A DNA stretch of 64,000 bases, from the NCBI GenBank assembly GCA_028288765.1, contig JAQGHQ010000360.1, positions 18,437 through 82,436 of the forward strand, read 5' to 3'. Below the pieces are notes generated by a model. The model ran no database searches. It was not told the DNA's origin and saw only the letters and a list, made by a program, of their open reading frames with translations. This stretch comes from Gemmataceae bacterium (GTDB taxonomy: Bacteria > Planctomycetota > Planctomycetia > Gemmatales > Gemmataceae). The position numbers and the translations under genes are program-made. Positions 56,383 to 64,000 of the stretch are shown piece after piece (position 1 is the first letter of the stretch; every line of letters begins with the position of its first letter).

Positions 56383-58803
56383 ATGAGCCGTGACCCGATC
56401 CTCGTCCTGGTGCTGGCAATCGGGGGCCTCCTGGCCACCGCCGGCCCCTCCGGTGCCGGAACGGTGGTGACCCCGGCGACGGTCCGACTCAACAGCCCGG
56501 AAGACACGCAACAACTCCTCGTCACCGAGACCGGGCCGAACGGCCTGGCGGTCGACCGGACCCGGGCGGCCGCGTACGAATCCGCCAACCCGGCGGTCGC
56601 GGTCGCCGACCCCACCGGGCTCGTCACCCCGAAGGGCGAGGGGCGCACGGAGATCGTCGTTCGGACCGGCGCGGTCGTTCTCCGGGTCCCGGTGGAGGTG
56701 ACGGGGCTGGTCAGTCCCCGGCCGATCTCGTTCGAGACCGACGTGATTCCGATTCTCACCAAGGCCACGTGCAACGCTGGCGGCTGCCACGGCAAAGCCG
56801 AGGGGCAGAACGGGTTCAAGCTCTCCGTGTTCGGGTTCGACCCACCTTCCGACCATCAGTCGCTGGTGATGGAGGCCCGCGGCCGGCGGGTGTTCCCGGC
56901 CTCTCCGGAGGCGAGCCTACTCCTCCAGAAGGGAGCCGGCCGGGTCCCGCACGGCGGCGGCAAGAAGCTCGACGAGGGGAGCCTGCGGTACCGCCGACTG
57001 GTCCGGTGGATCGCCGAGGGGGGCGGGTACGGCCGCAAGGACACTCCGCCAGTCGTGGCCCTGGAGGTGGAGCCGGACCAGCGGACGCTGGCCCTCCGCG
57101 GGAACCAGCAGATCCGGGTGACAGCGGTCGACGCGGCCGGGGGCCGCCGGTGCGTAACGGCCGAGGCCGAATACGAGTCGAACGCCCCGACCATCGCCAC
57201 GGTCGATCGTCGCGGCTGGGTCGAGACGGGCGACCATCCCGGCGAGGCGGCCGTCCTGGTGCGGTACCTGGGGCAGGTGGCCGTCAGCCGGGTGACGCTG
57301 CCGCGGCCCGGGGTGACGTTCCCGCGGCCGCCGGAAGCGAACTTCGTCGACCGGCACGTGTGGGACAAGCTCGCCAGGCTCGGCATCCCGCCGAGCGGCC
57401 CGGCCGACGACGCCGAGTTCCTCCGCCGCGTCTACCTCGACACGATCGGCACCCTGCCGACCGTCGCGGAAGCACGGGCGTTCCTGACCAGCACCGACCC
57501 CCAGAAGCGGGCGAAGCTGATCGACCAGCTGCTCGACCGGCCGGAATACGCCGACTACTGGGCGATGAAGTGGGCGGACCTGCTCCGGGTGGACCGGGAC
57601 GCGATCACCCCGAAGGCGGCGGTCGCCATCACCCGGTGGCTGCGGCGGCAGTTCGCTGAGAACCGCCCGTTCGACCAGTTCGCCCGGGACATCATCACCG
57701 CCCGGGGCGGGACCGCCCGGGAAGGGCCGGCCGCCGTGTATGTGGTGCTGGCGACACCCGAGGAGCTGGGCCGGTCGGTCGCGCAGCTGTTCTGCGGGGT
57801 GCGGATCGCGTGTGCCCAGTGCCACCACCACCCGTCCGCCCGGTGGGGGCAGGACGACTACTTCGCCCTCGCCGGGTTCTTCTCCGGGGTGACCCGGAAG
57901 TCGTTACCCGGTGGCGGAACGGCTGTTACATACGCCCCCGGGACCGACCTGAAGAACCCGCGGACCGGGCTGGTGGTGCCGGCCCGGGCGCTCGGCGCCG
58001 CCCCGGCCGATTTCGCGACCACGCCCGACCGCCGGACCGTCCTCGCCGACTGGATGACCGGGCCGGACAACCCGTACTTCGCCCCGGCGATTGCGAACCG
58101 GTTGTGGGCTCACTACCTCGGCCGCGGGCTGGCGGAGCCGGTCGACGACCTGCGACCGACGAACCCGGCGACGAACGAGCCGCTGCTCGCGGACCTGGCG
58201 AAGCACGTCCGGGACACGAAGTACGACCTGAAGGCGGTCACCCGGACGATCCTGAACTCGCGGGCGTACCAACTCGGCTCGCGGGCGGTCGAGGGGAACG
58301 CGGACGACGCCCAGAACTTCTCGCACGCGGCCGCCAAGGCGCTCCCGGCCGAAGTGCTGCTCGACGCGATCTCCCAGGTGACCGGGGTGCCCGAGAAGTT
58401 CAACGGCTGGCCGGACGGGTACCGGGCGATCCAGATCTGGGACAACCGGATGCCGTCGTACTTCTTCCGGATCTTCGGCCGGCCGCTCCGGGCGAGCGTG
58501 TGTGAGTGCGAGCGGAGTAACGAGCCGAGCATCACCCAGGCGCTCCATCTGATGAACTCGGCCGAGATCGCGGACAAGGTGCGGGCGAAGACCGGCACCG
58601 CCCGCCGGCTCGCCGACGGCGGCAAGCCGCCGGCCGAGGTGATCGAGGAGCTGTACCTGACTGCCCTGGCCCGGGTCCCGACGGACCGGGAGAAGGCGGT
58701 CATGCTGAAGCTGTTCGCCGAGTCCGGGGCCGACCGCCGGGCGGCGGCCGAGGACGTGCTCTGGGCGCTGCTGAACTCGAAAGAGTTTCTGTTCAACCAC
58801 TGA
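56383..58803 (+). CDS. DUF1549/DUF1553 (PSCyt2-PSD1) protein with Ig-like domain
   Basis: An 806-aa secreted planctomycete protein. The signal region MSRDPILVLVLAIGGLLATA is followed by a bacterial Ig-like part (AAAYESANPAVAVADPTGLV). The block TKATCNAGGCHGKAEGQNGF carries the paired Cys and His of this family. The DUF1549 domain (FLRRVYLDTIGTLPTVAEAR, then RIACAQCHHHPSARWGQDDY with a heme-type CxxCH) and DUF1553 domain (PYFAPAIANRLWAHYLGRGL) follow. Start ATG 56383 has GGAG upstream. It is paired with the DUF1501 gene 73 nt downstream; such pairs are hallmarks of planctomycetes, thought to act on sulfated polymers, but not proven. Confidence 0.9.
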   Translation: MSRDPILVLVLAIGGLLATAGPSGAGTVVTPATVRLNSPEDTQQLLVTETGPNGLAVDRTRAAAYESANPAVAVADPTGLVTPKGEGRTEIVVRTGAVVLRVPVEVTGLVSPRPISFETDVIPILTKATCNAGGCHGKAEGQNGFKLSVFGFDPPSDHQSLVMEARGRRVFPASPEASLLLQKGAGRVPHGGGKKLDEGSLRYRRLVRWIAEGGGYGRKDTPPVVALEVEPDQRTLALRGNQQIRVTAVDAAGGRRCVTAEAEYESNAPTIATVDRRGWVETGDHPGEAAVLVRYLGQVAVSRVTLPRPGVTFPRPPEANFVDRHVWDKLARLGIPPSGPADDAEFLRRVYLDTIGTLPTVAEARAFLTSTDPQKRAKLIDQLLDRPEYADYWAMKWADLLRVDRDAITPKAAVAITRWLRRQFAENRPFDQFARDIITARGGTAREGPAAVYVVLATPEELGRSVAQLFCGVRIACAQCHHHPSARWGQDDYFALAGFFSGVTRKSLPGGGTAVTYAPGTDLKNPRTGLVVPARALGAAPADFATTPDRRTVLADWMTGPDNPYFAPAIANRLWAHYLGRGLAEPVDDLRPTNPATNEPLLADLAKHVRDTKYDLKAVTRTILNSRAYQLGSRAVEGNADDAQNFSHAAAKALPAEVLLDAISQVTGVPEKFNGWPDGYRAIQIWDNRMPSYFFRIFGRPLRASVCECERSNEPSITQALHLMNSAEIADKVRAKTGTARRLADGGKPPAEVIEELYLTALARVPTDREKAVMLKLFAESGADRRAAAEDVLWALLNSKEFLFNH

Positions 58804-58807
58804 TACC

Positions 58808-58930
58808 GAGCGAGGAACGCGGAACGCGAAACGCGGAACGCGGAGTGAAAGAAAACTGCCCCGGAGGTCGAATTCGATGTCCCCGCAACAGTCTTTTGAG
58901 TTCCGCGCTCCGCGCTCCGCACACCGCGCT
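58808..58930. repeat. REP-like inverted pair around the DUF1501 start
   Basis: GAACGCGGAACGCGAAACGC near 58814 is imperfectly complementary to GTTCCGCGCTCCGCGCTCCG near 58898. The second arm lies inside the first codons of the DUF1501 gene. A similar GAACGCGGAGTGCG string ends the ECF sigma gene at 31.2 kb. Confidence 0.6.
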
Positions 58931-60226
58931 CTCCCGCCGCGCCGCCGGATGTTGCAGATCGGGGCCACCGGGCTGATCGGCGGGCTCACGCTGCCACGGC
59001 TTCTCCAGCTGCAGGCCCGCGCGGCCACCCCGAAGCCGGCCGGGGCCGAGGCGTGCATCTTCCTGTTCCTGGAAGGCGGCCCGTCCCACATCGACATGTT
59101 CGACATGAAACCGGACGCCCCGGCCGAGATCCGCGGGCCGTACAAGCCGATCGCCACGAGCGTCCCGGGTATTCAGGTCTGCGAGCACCTCCCCCGGATC
59201 GCGAAGCTGGCCCACACGTACACGATCCTCCGCAGCCACAGCCACAACGACAACGGGCACAACACCGGGTACCACTACGTCATGACCGGGTACCGGGCCG
59301 ACTTCCCGGACGGCAACTCGAAGGCCCCGAACAACCACCTGTTCCCGTCGGCCGGATCGATCGTGGCCCGGGAGCTGGGGCCGAAGAGCCCGGTCCCGCC
59401 GTACATCAACGTCCCCCATCTAATGGCCGGCGGGGGCCCGGGGTTTTACGGGTCCGAATACGCCCCGTTCGTGATCGAGGCGGACCCGTCGCAGTCGGAT
59501 TTCGAGGTCCGCGACCTGAAGCCCGTGGACGGCATCGACGCCAAACGACAGGACCGCCGCCGACGGCTGCTCGCCGAGACCGAGTCCCAGGCGCCGGCGG
59601 CGAAGGGCCGGCCCGAGTCGATGGCCACGTACTACCGCAAGGCCCAGGATCTCGTGACCTCTCCCGCTGCGCGGAAGGCGTTCGACATCGGGGCCGAACC
59701 GGCGTCGGTCCGCGAGCGGTACGGGTACACGGCCCTCGGCCAGTGCGCCCTGCTCGCCCGCCGGCTGGTGGAGGGCGGGTGCCGGTTCGTGGGGGTCGAT
59801 CACAGCGGGTGGGACCACCACTTCACCATCTTCCCGAGCCTCGAAAAGGACATGCTCCCGCACGTCGACCGGGCGTTCAGCGCGCTGATCGAGGACCTGG
59901 ACCACCGGGGGCTATTGGCCACGACGCTGGTGGTGCTGATGGGCGAGATGGGCCGAACCCCGCGGGTGAACAAGGACGCCGGCCGGGACCACTGGTCGAT
60001 GGCGCAGAGCGTGGTGTTTGCCGGCGGCGGGACGAAGCCGGGGCAGGTGATCGGCGCGACCGACAAGCAGGCCGGGTACCCGACCACCGAGCCGGTCGGG
60101 GTGCCGGACTTGCTCCGGACGGTCTTCGGCCAGATGGGGGTCGACACCAGCAAGGTCTACTATACCCCGCAAGGCCGCCCGGTCCCGATCGTGGACGGCG
60201 GCAAAGTGATCAAGGACCTACTGTGA
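58877..60226 (+). CDS. DUF1501 (sulfatase-like fold) protein, Tat substrate
   Basis: A 449-aa protein. The N terminus has a Tat-like signal PRRRMLQIGATGLIGGLTLP. The body follows the DUF1501 pattern: CIFLFLEGGPSHIDMFDMK, SHSHNDNGHNTGYHYVMTGY, then GGCRFVGVDHSGWDHHFTIF and LVVLMGEMGRTPRVNKDAGR with DHWSMAQSVVFAGGG. These are alkaline-phosphatase/sulfatase-like metal-binding motifs. Residues about 6-18 (FEFRAPRSAHRALP) are encoded by REP-like DNA and are absent from typical members. It is the partner of the DUF1549 gene upstream. A shorter start at a later codon would remove the odd stretch. Confidence 0.9.
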   Translation: MSPQQSFEFRAPRSAHRALPPRRRMLQIGATGLIGGLTLPRLLQLQARAATPKPAGAEACIFLFLEGGPSHIDMFDMKPDAPAEIRGPYKPIATSVPGIQVCEHLPRIAKLAHTYTILRSHSHNDNGHNTGYHYVMTGYRADFPDGNSKAPNNHLFPSAGSIVARELGPKSPVPPYINVPHLMAGGGPGFYGSEYAPFVIEADPSQSDFEVRDLKPVDGIDAKRQDRRRRLLAETESQAPAAKGRPESMATYYRKAQDLVTSPAARKAFDIGAEPASVRERYGYTALGQCALLARRLVEGGCRFVGVDHSGWDHHFTIFPSLEKDMLPHVDRAFSALIEDLDHRGLLATTLVVLMGEMGRTPRVNKDAGRDHWSMAQSVVFAGGGTKPGQVIGATDKQAGYPTTEPVGVPDLLRTVFGQMGVDTSKVYYTPQGRPVPIVDGGKVIKDLL

Positions 60227-60391
60227 TTCCCGACCGCGCAGCTAGTCGTCACTCGTTGCCTTGAATGCCCCTGAAGATGGCTCGGCCTGGTCCCGCCTTG
60301 GTGGTAGAATCCAGCTCGGTCGCTGCACGGCAGTCGGTTTGCCTCCCGCGCGGATATCACTCCCCGGCCTCCGGTCTCAAGAGTGTTTTTG

Positions 60392-63300
60392 ATGAGCATG
60401 TTCCCTTGGCGGCAATCCAAAACGAAGTCACACGGATCTAGTAGTGGGAGTGCCAGCGGGTGGTCCTTGGAGGCCCTGGAAGACCGGTCTGTGCCGGCCA
60501 CCCTGATGGTCACGAATACCCTGAACAGTGGGGCCGGGTCGTTCCGTCAAGCTCTGCTGGATTCGAACGCCAGCACTGGTATCGTCGACACCATCGACTT
60601 CGACATTGGCACCGGGACACAAACCATCGCGCCCGCCTCCGCCCTCCCGACAATCACCAATCCTGTCGTCATTGATGCGACCACCCAGCCCGGATTCGCG
60701 GGCACCCCGCTGATCGTCCTGAACGGGGCTTCCGCCGGGGCCTCGACGAGCGGGTTGTTCGTTACCGCCGGAGGCACGACGATCCGTGGGTTCGTCATCA
60801 ACGGGTTCGGCTCAGAGCAGATCGAACTGACCGGCGGCGGGAATGACCTGATCGCCGGGAATTACCTCGGGACCGACGCCACCGGTACAACGGCCGTACA
60901 GTATGGCTCTACGAGTGGAGCGGTACATGGCGTGTATATCGTCGGTTCGTCGAATAACACGATCGGCGGGACCACGGCCGCGGATCGGAACTTGATTTCC
61001 GGGAACCAGGGGGACGGGGTCGCGATCGACGGGATCAACTCGACCGGGAACGTGATTGAGGGGAATTACATCGGGACTGACGTCACCGGCCACTCCGCGC
61101 TCGGGAATTACGGGAGTGGGGTTTCGATCGTCGGCACGAATAACACGATGAACATCATCGGGGGAACGGCAGTCGGAGCCGGGAACCTCCTTTCGGGGAA
61201 CTCTCACGGAAGTGGGGTTGGCATTCATTCTCCGACCGCGGCGGCGAATCTGATCGAGGGCAATCTGATCGGGACCGATGCGACCGGGACACAGGCGATC
61301 CAGAATTTGATGGGCGGGGTCTCCCTCCTCGGACCGGGTAATACCGTCGGCGGAACCGTTGCGGCGGCCGGCAACATCATCTGCGGCAACGGCGGGGGTG
61401 GGGTTTTCGTCGGCTCGGCGGGCGCGACGGCCGATGGGAATGTGATCGAGGGGAACGAGATCGGCACCGACAGGACAAGCACGCTCAGCTTAGGAAGTAC
61501 GGGAGACGGGGTATGGGTTAGCTTTGCGAATAATACGACGATCACCGGTAATACGATCCGCGGGAACGGCGGGAACGGCGTGAACCTCCAGAATGCATCG
61601 CGGAATACGGTCGCCAACAACAGTATTCTGCTCAACGCACAGAATGGCATTTTTATCACAGCCCAGGTAGGTACGTCGGCTGACAACGTCATTCGCGGAA
61701 ACCTGATTTCGGCGAACGGCCGGACCGCGAGTGTGTTCAACCTTGGGGAATTTGGGATCTACCTCACCGGCTACCGCGGCACACTCACGGGGACAGTCAT
61801 TCAAGGGAATCGGATCGGGACGGACGTAACTGGAACGACTGCCGACGGCAACAAACTGGATGGGATCTTCCTGGACGACACCTCCAACAACACTATCGGG
61901 GGAACGAGCCCCGGCGACGGGAACGTGATCTCGGGGAACGGCCAGGACGGGATCGATATCAACGGGCCGGACACGTCGACGTCCTTCAATGTCATTCAAG
62001 GTAACAACATCGGCGTGGACATCTCCGGGACGAAACCGCTCGGGAACGCCTCCTACGGGGTGGGAATCTTTCAGTACGCCCAGTCGAACATGGTCGGGGG
62101 GACGGTGACCGGATCGGCAAACGTGATCGGCGCGAACGGTTCGGCCGGGGTTGAGATCGTCTCGGCCTTTAACCCATCTAGCAATCCGAACTACCCAGGA
62201 GCCATAAACAACGTCGTGGCTGGTAACTTTATCGGGACCGACGCCAGCGGCGAGCGGGATTTGGGGAACGGCCAGGGGGGAGTCGTCATTGGCGACGGGC
62301 CTGCTAACAACACGATCGGAGGATTGGTTCCGGGGGCCGGGAATACGATCGCGTTCAATACCGGTAACGGGATCTACGCGGGGTTGTTCCCGGGCGACGC
62401 AAATAGCGGGCTCGTCCCGGGGACCGGTAACGCATTCTTGTCCAACACGATTTACGGCAACCGGGGGCTTGGTATCGATCTCGGCCCCAATAGCGGCGTG
62501 GTCCTGAACGACTCTTTAGGCCACAGCGGGCCGAACAACTACCAGAACTATCCCGTGCTGACCTCGGCGCTCACCACGAGTGGGACGCTCGCCGTTACGG
62601 GGTTACTCACCAGCACACCGAGTACCCAGTTCACGGTCCAATTCTTCGCGAACGACACGGCCGATCAATCTGGCTACGGCCAGGGTCAGCGGCTGCTGGG
62701 GACCGAGTCCGTTACGACTGACGCGACGGGCACTGCTCCGATCGTCGATACGTTCAACTCCGGATTCGGCGTGGGTCAGGTGGTAACGGCCATCGCGACG
62801 GACCCCAACGGGAACTCGTCCGAGTTCTCTGCGGATCTACCTATTCAAGTGCTATCCGGATTCCTGGTGGCGGCATCGCCGACGGCCGCCGCCGGCCAAG
62901 GGTTTGACGTCACCGTCACCGCCCAGGGCCCGTCGGGCGTCGTACTCACGGGTTACCAGGGAACGGTTCATTTCAGCAGTAGCGACCCGCAGGCGACGGC
63001 CGGGGCCGGTCTCCCGGCCGATTACACGTTCGTACCCGCGGACAACGGAGTTCACACCTTTCATGGTGTGATGCTCAAGACGGCGGGGGCGGACACGATC
63101 ACCGTTTACGAACTTGGTCTCACGGCCGCAACCGGGATGGTGCTCGTCACCGTCGATCCTGGGTCAGCGGCGACAGTCGCCGTGGTGTCGGGAAGTGGGC
63201 AGTCGGCGACAGTGAATACGCCCTTCGGCAGGTCATTGATGGCGGTGGTCACGGACCAGTACGGGAATCCCCTACCCGGGATAATGGTAACATTTGCCGG

Positions 63301-64000
63301 GCCGGGGCCCGGGGCCGGGGTGACCTTCCGGTCGGGGACGACGGCCACGACCGGGGCGAACGGCCAGGCGAGCGTGCCCGTTGGCGCGGACACGACGGCC
63401 GGCGGGTACATGGTCACCGCGGCCGCGCCCGGGGTGTCGACCCCGGCCTCGTTCGCCCTGACCAACACGGCCGGGGCGGCGGCGGTCATCAGTCCGGTGT
63501 CCGGCGGCGGGCAGGCGGCGGCCGTGAACACGGGTTTCGGGGATCCGCTAGTGGCGGTGGTGAGGGACCAGTACGGGAACCCGGTGCCCGGGGCGGTGGT
63601 GACGTTCGCAGGTCCGGGGTCTGGAGCCGGGGTCGCCTTCCCGGCCGGGCCGACGGCCACGACCGGGGCGGACGGCCAGGCGAGCCTGGGAGTGAAGGCG
63701 ACCACCGCGGCCGGCGGGTACACGGTGACCTCGACCGTGTCCGGGGTGGCCATCCCGGCGTCGTTCGCCCTGACTAACATCCCGGGGCCGGCGGTGGTCA
63801 TCAGTCCGGTGTCCGGCGGCGGGCAGGCGGCAACCGTGAACACCGGGTTCGCCGGTCCGCTTGTGGTTCTGGTGACGGACCTGTACGGGAACCCGGTGGC
63901 CGGAGTGGTGGTGACGTTCGCAGGTCCGGGGTCTGGAGCCGGGGTCGCCTTCCCGGCCGGGCCGACGGCCACGACCGGGGCGGACGGCCAGGCGAGCCTG
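60392..64000 (+). CDS. Large surface protein: beta-helix plus Ig-like repeats, C terminus outside window
   Basis: 1203 codons without stop to the window edge. The start MSMFPWRQSKTKSHGSSSGS leads to SLEALEDRSVPATLMVTNTL, the LEDRxVPA motif of planctomycete secreted giants. Residues about 60-750 are a right-handed parallel beta-helix made of GNxIGTDxTGxxxxxN and NNTIGGT repeats (for example NVIEGNYIGTDVTGHSALGN). Residues about 820-1203 form Ig-like (Big_1/invasin-like) repeats of 104 aa. It probably coats or extends from the cell and binds polymers or other cells. No catalytic motif is seen. Confidence 0.88.
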   Translation, partial: MSMFPWRQSKTKSHGSSSGSASGWSLEALEDRSVPATLMVTNTLNSGAGSFRQALLDSNASTGIVDTIDFDIGTGTQTIAPASALPTITNPVVIDATTQPGFAGTPLIVLNGASAGASTSGLFVTAGGTTIRGFVINGFGSEQIELTGGGNDLIAGNYLGTDATGTTAVQYGSTSGAVHGVYIVGSSNNTIGGTTAADRNLISGNQGDGVAIDGINSTGNVIEGNYIGTDVTGHSALGNYGSGVSIVGTNNTMNIIGGTAVGAGNLLSGNSHGSGVGIHSPTAAANLIEGNLIGTDATGTQAIQNLMGGVSLLGPGNTVGGTVAAAGNIICGNGGGGVFVGSAGATADGNVIEGNEIGTDRTSTLSLGSTGDGVWVSFANNTTITGNTIRGNGGNGVNLQNASRNTVANNSILLNAQNGIFITAQVGTSADNVIRGNLISANGRTASVFNLGEFGIYLTGYRGTLTGTVIQGNRIGTDVTGTTADGNKLDGIFLDDTSNNTIGGTSPGDGNVISGNGQDGIDINGPDTSTSFNVIQGNNIGVDISGTKPLGNASYGVGIFQYAQSNMVGGTVTGSANVIGANGSAGVEIVSAFNPSSNPNYPGAINNVVAGNFIGTDASGERDLGNGQGGVVIGDGPANNTIGGLVPGAGNTIAFNTGNGIYAGLFPGDANSGLVPGTGNAFLSNTIYGNRGLGIDLGPNSGVVLNDSLGHSGPNNYQNYPVLTSALTTSGTLAVTGLLTSTPSTQFTVQFFANDTADQSGYGQGQRLLGTESVTTDATGTAPIVDTFNSGFGVGQVVTAIATDPNGNSSEFSADLPIQVLSGFLVAASPTAAAGQGFDVTVTAQGPSGVVLTGYQGTVHFSSSDPQATAGAGLPADYTFVPADNGVHTFHGVMLKTAGADTITVYELGLTAATGMVLVTVDPGSAATVAVVSGSGQSATVNTPFGRSLMAVVTDQYGNPLPGIMVTFAGPGPGAGVTFRSGTTATTGANGQASVPVGADTTAGGYMVTAAAPGVSTPASFALTNTAGAAAVISPVSGGGQAAAVNTGFGDPLVAVVRDQYGNPVPGAVVTFAGPGSGAGVAFPAGPTATTGADGQASLGVKATTAAGGYTVTSTVSGVAIPASFALTNIPGPAVVISPVSGGGQAATVNTGFAGPLVVLVTDLYGNPVAGVVVTFAGPGSGAGVAFPAGPTATTGADGQASL
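63176..64000 (+). repeat. Tandem 312-bp coding repeats (three units, last truncated by window)
   Basis: Marker GTGAATACG / GTGAACACG / GTGAACACC recurs at 63211, 63523 and 63835, exactly 312 bp (104 codons) apart. Stretches such as TCCGGTGTCCGGCGGCGGGC and GTGACGTTCGCAGGTCCGGG are identical in units 2 and 3, so they duplicated recently; unit 1 is more diverged. Confidence 0.88.

Noticed and set aside
63106..63972. 288-aa repetitive minus-strand frame
   Set aside because: Mirror of the Ig-like repeat DNA of the surface protein.

Overview
The window is a high-GC bacterial chromosome segment that looks like a planctomycete of the Gemmataceae (Gemmata/Fimbriiglobus type). The evidence is a DUF1549/DUF1553 plus DUF1501 gene pair, a surface protein carrying the LEDRSVPA leader, an ECF sigma factor followed by an anti-sigma/pseudopilin-like membrane protein, a DUF2330 protein, a PEP-CTERM-like anchor, Uma2-family genes and an IS1595 relic. 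The lineage call is inference from gene content, not from a marker gene.

Positions 1-21180 are a tailed-phage prophage transcribed entirely on the minus strand, so its gene order runs from high to low coordinates. The right half (13.7-21.2 kb) is a train of about 20 mostly tiny genes joined by ATGA, GTGA or TGATG stop/start overlaps. It includes zinc ribbons, two DUF6166 paralogues, a VVA0879-like protein and a ParB-family protein, and it ends at a terminator near 13.6 kb. The left half is the virion module: zinc-ribbon proteins, terminase large subunit, portal with a giant charged tail, a prohead protease-major capsid fusion, a DUF2190 decoration protein, head-tail connector candidates, tail terminator, tail tube, and the start of a tail chaperone that runs off the left edge. 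Integrase, lysis genes, tape measure and baseplate are not in the window. A palindromic motif, GGTACGAGCGCTCGTACC and close variants, occurs four times and only in the prophage.

Positions 21.8-39.2 kb are host chromosome: a secreted protein, tRNA-Pro(GGG) with its terminator, a HEAT-like secreted protein, an IS1595 pseudogene and degraded DNA, a secreted alpha/beta-hydrolase, a small lipoprotein-like gene coupled to a DUF2330 protein, a SPOR-like secreted protein divergent from an ECF sigma operon, an FHA-GAF-HD-GYP regulator, a lipoprotein, Rho, and an AAA+ ATPase gene broken by an amber codon. Two inverted copies of a roughly 260-bp noncoding repeat lie at 28.7 and 39.0 kb.

Positions 39.2-64 kb carry a 147-bp MITE-like element, glycogen debranching enzyme GlgX, a DUF2007/zinc-ribbon/CAAX-protease fusion, prolyl oligopeptidase, a Uma2 gene, a short SecA, a LOG-family protein, a candidate structured RNA with a strong terminator (50.26-50.47 kb), a DUF2203 protein, a transposase relic, a PEP-CTERM-like protein, a NagB/PIG-L fusion, a PepSY-like periplasmic protein, the DUF1549/DUF1501 pair, and the first 1203 codons of a beta-helix surface protein with 104-residue Ig-like repeats. 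Many long reading frames opposite these genes are GC-bias shadows and were left out.
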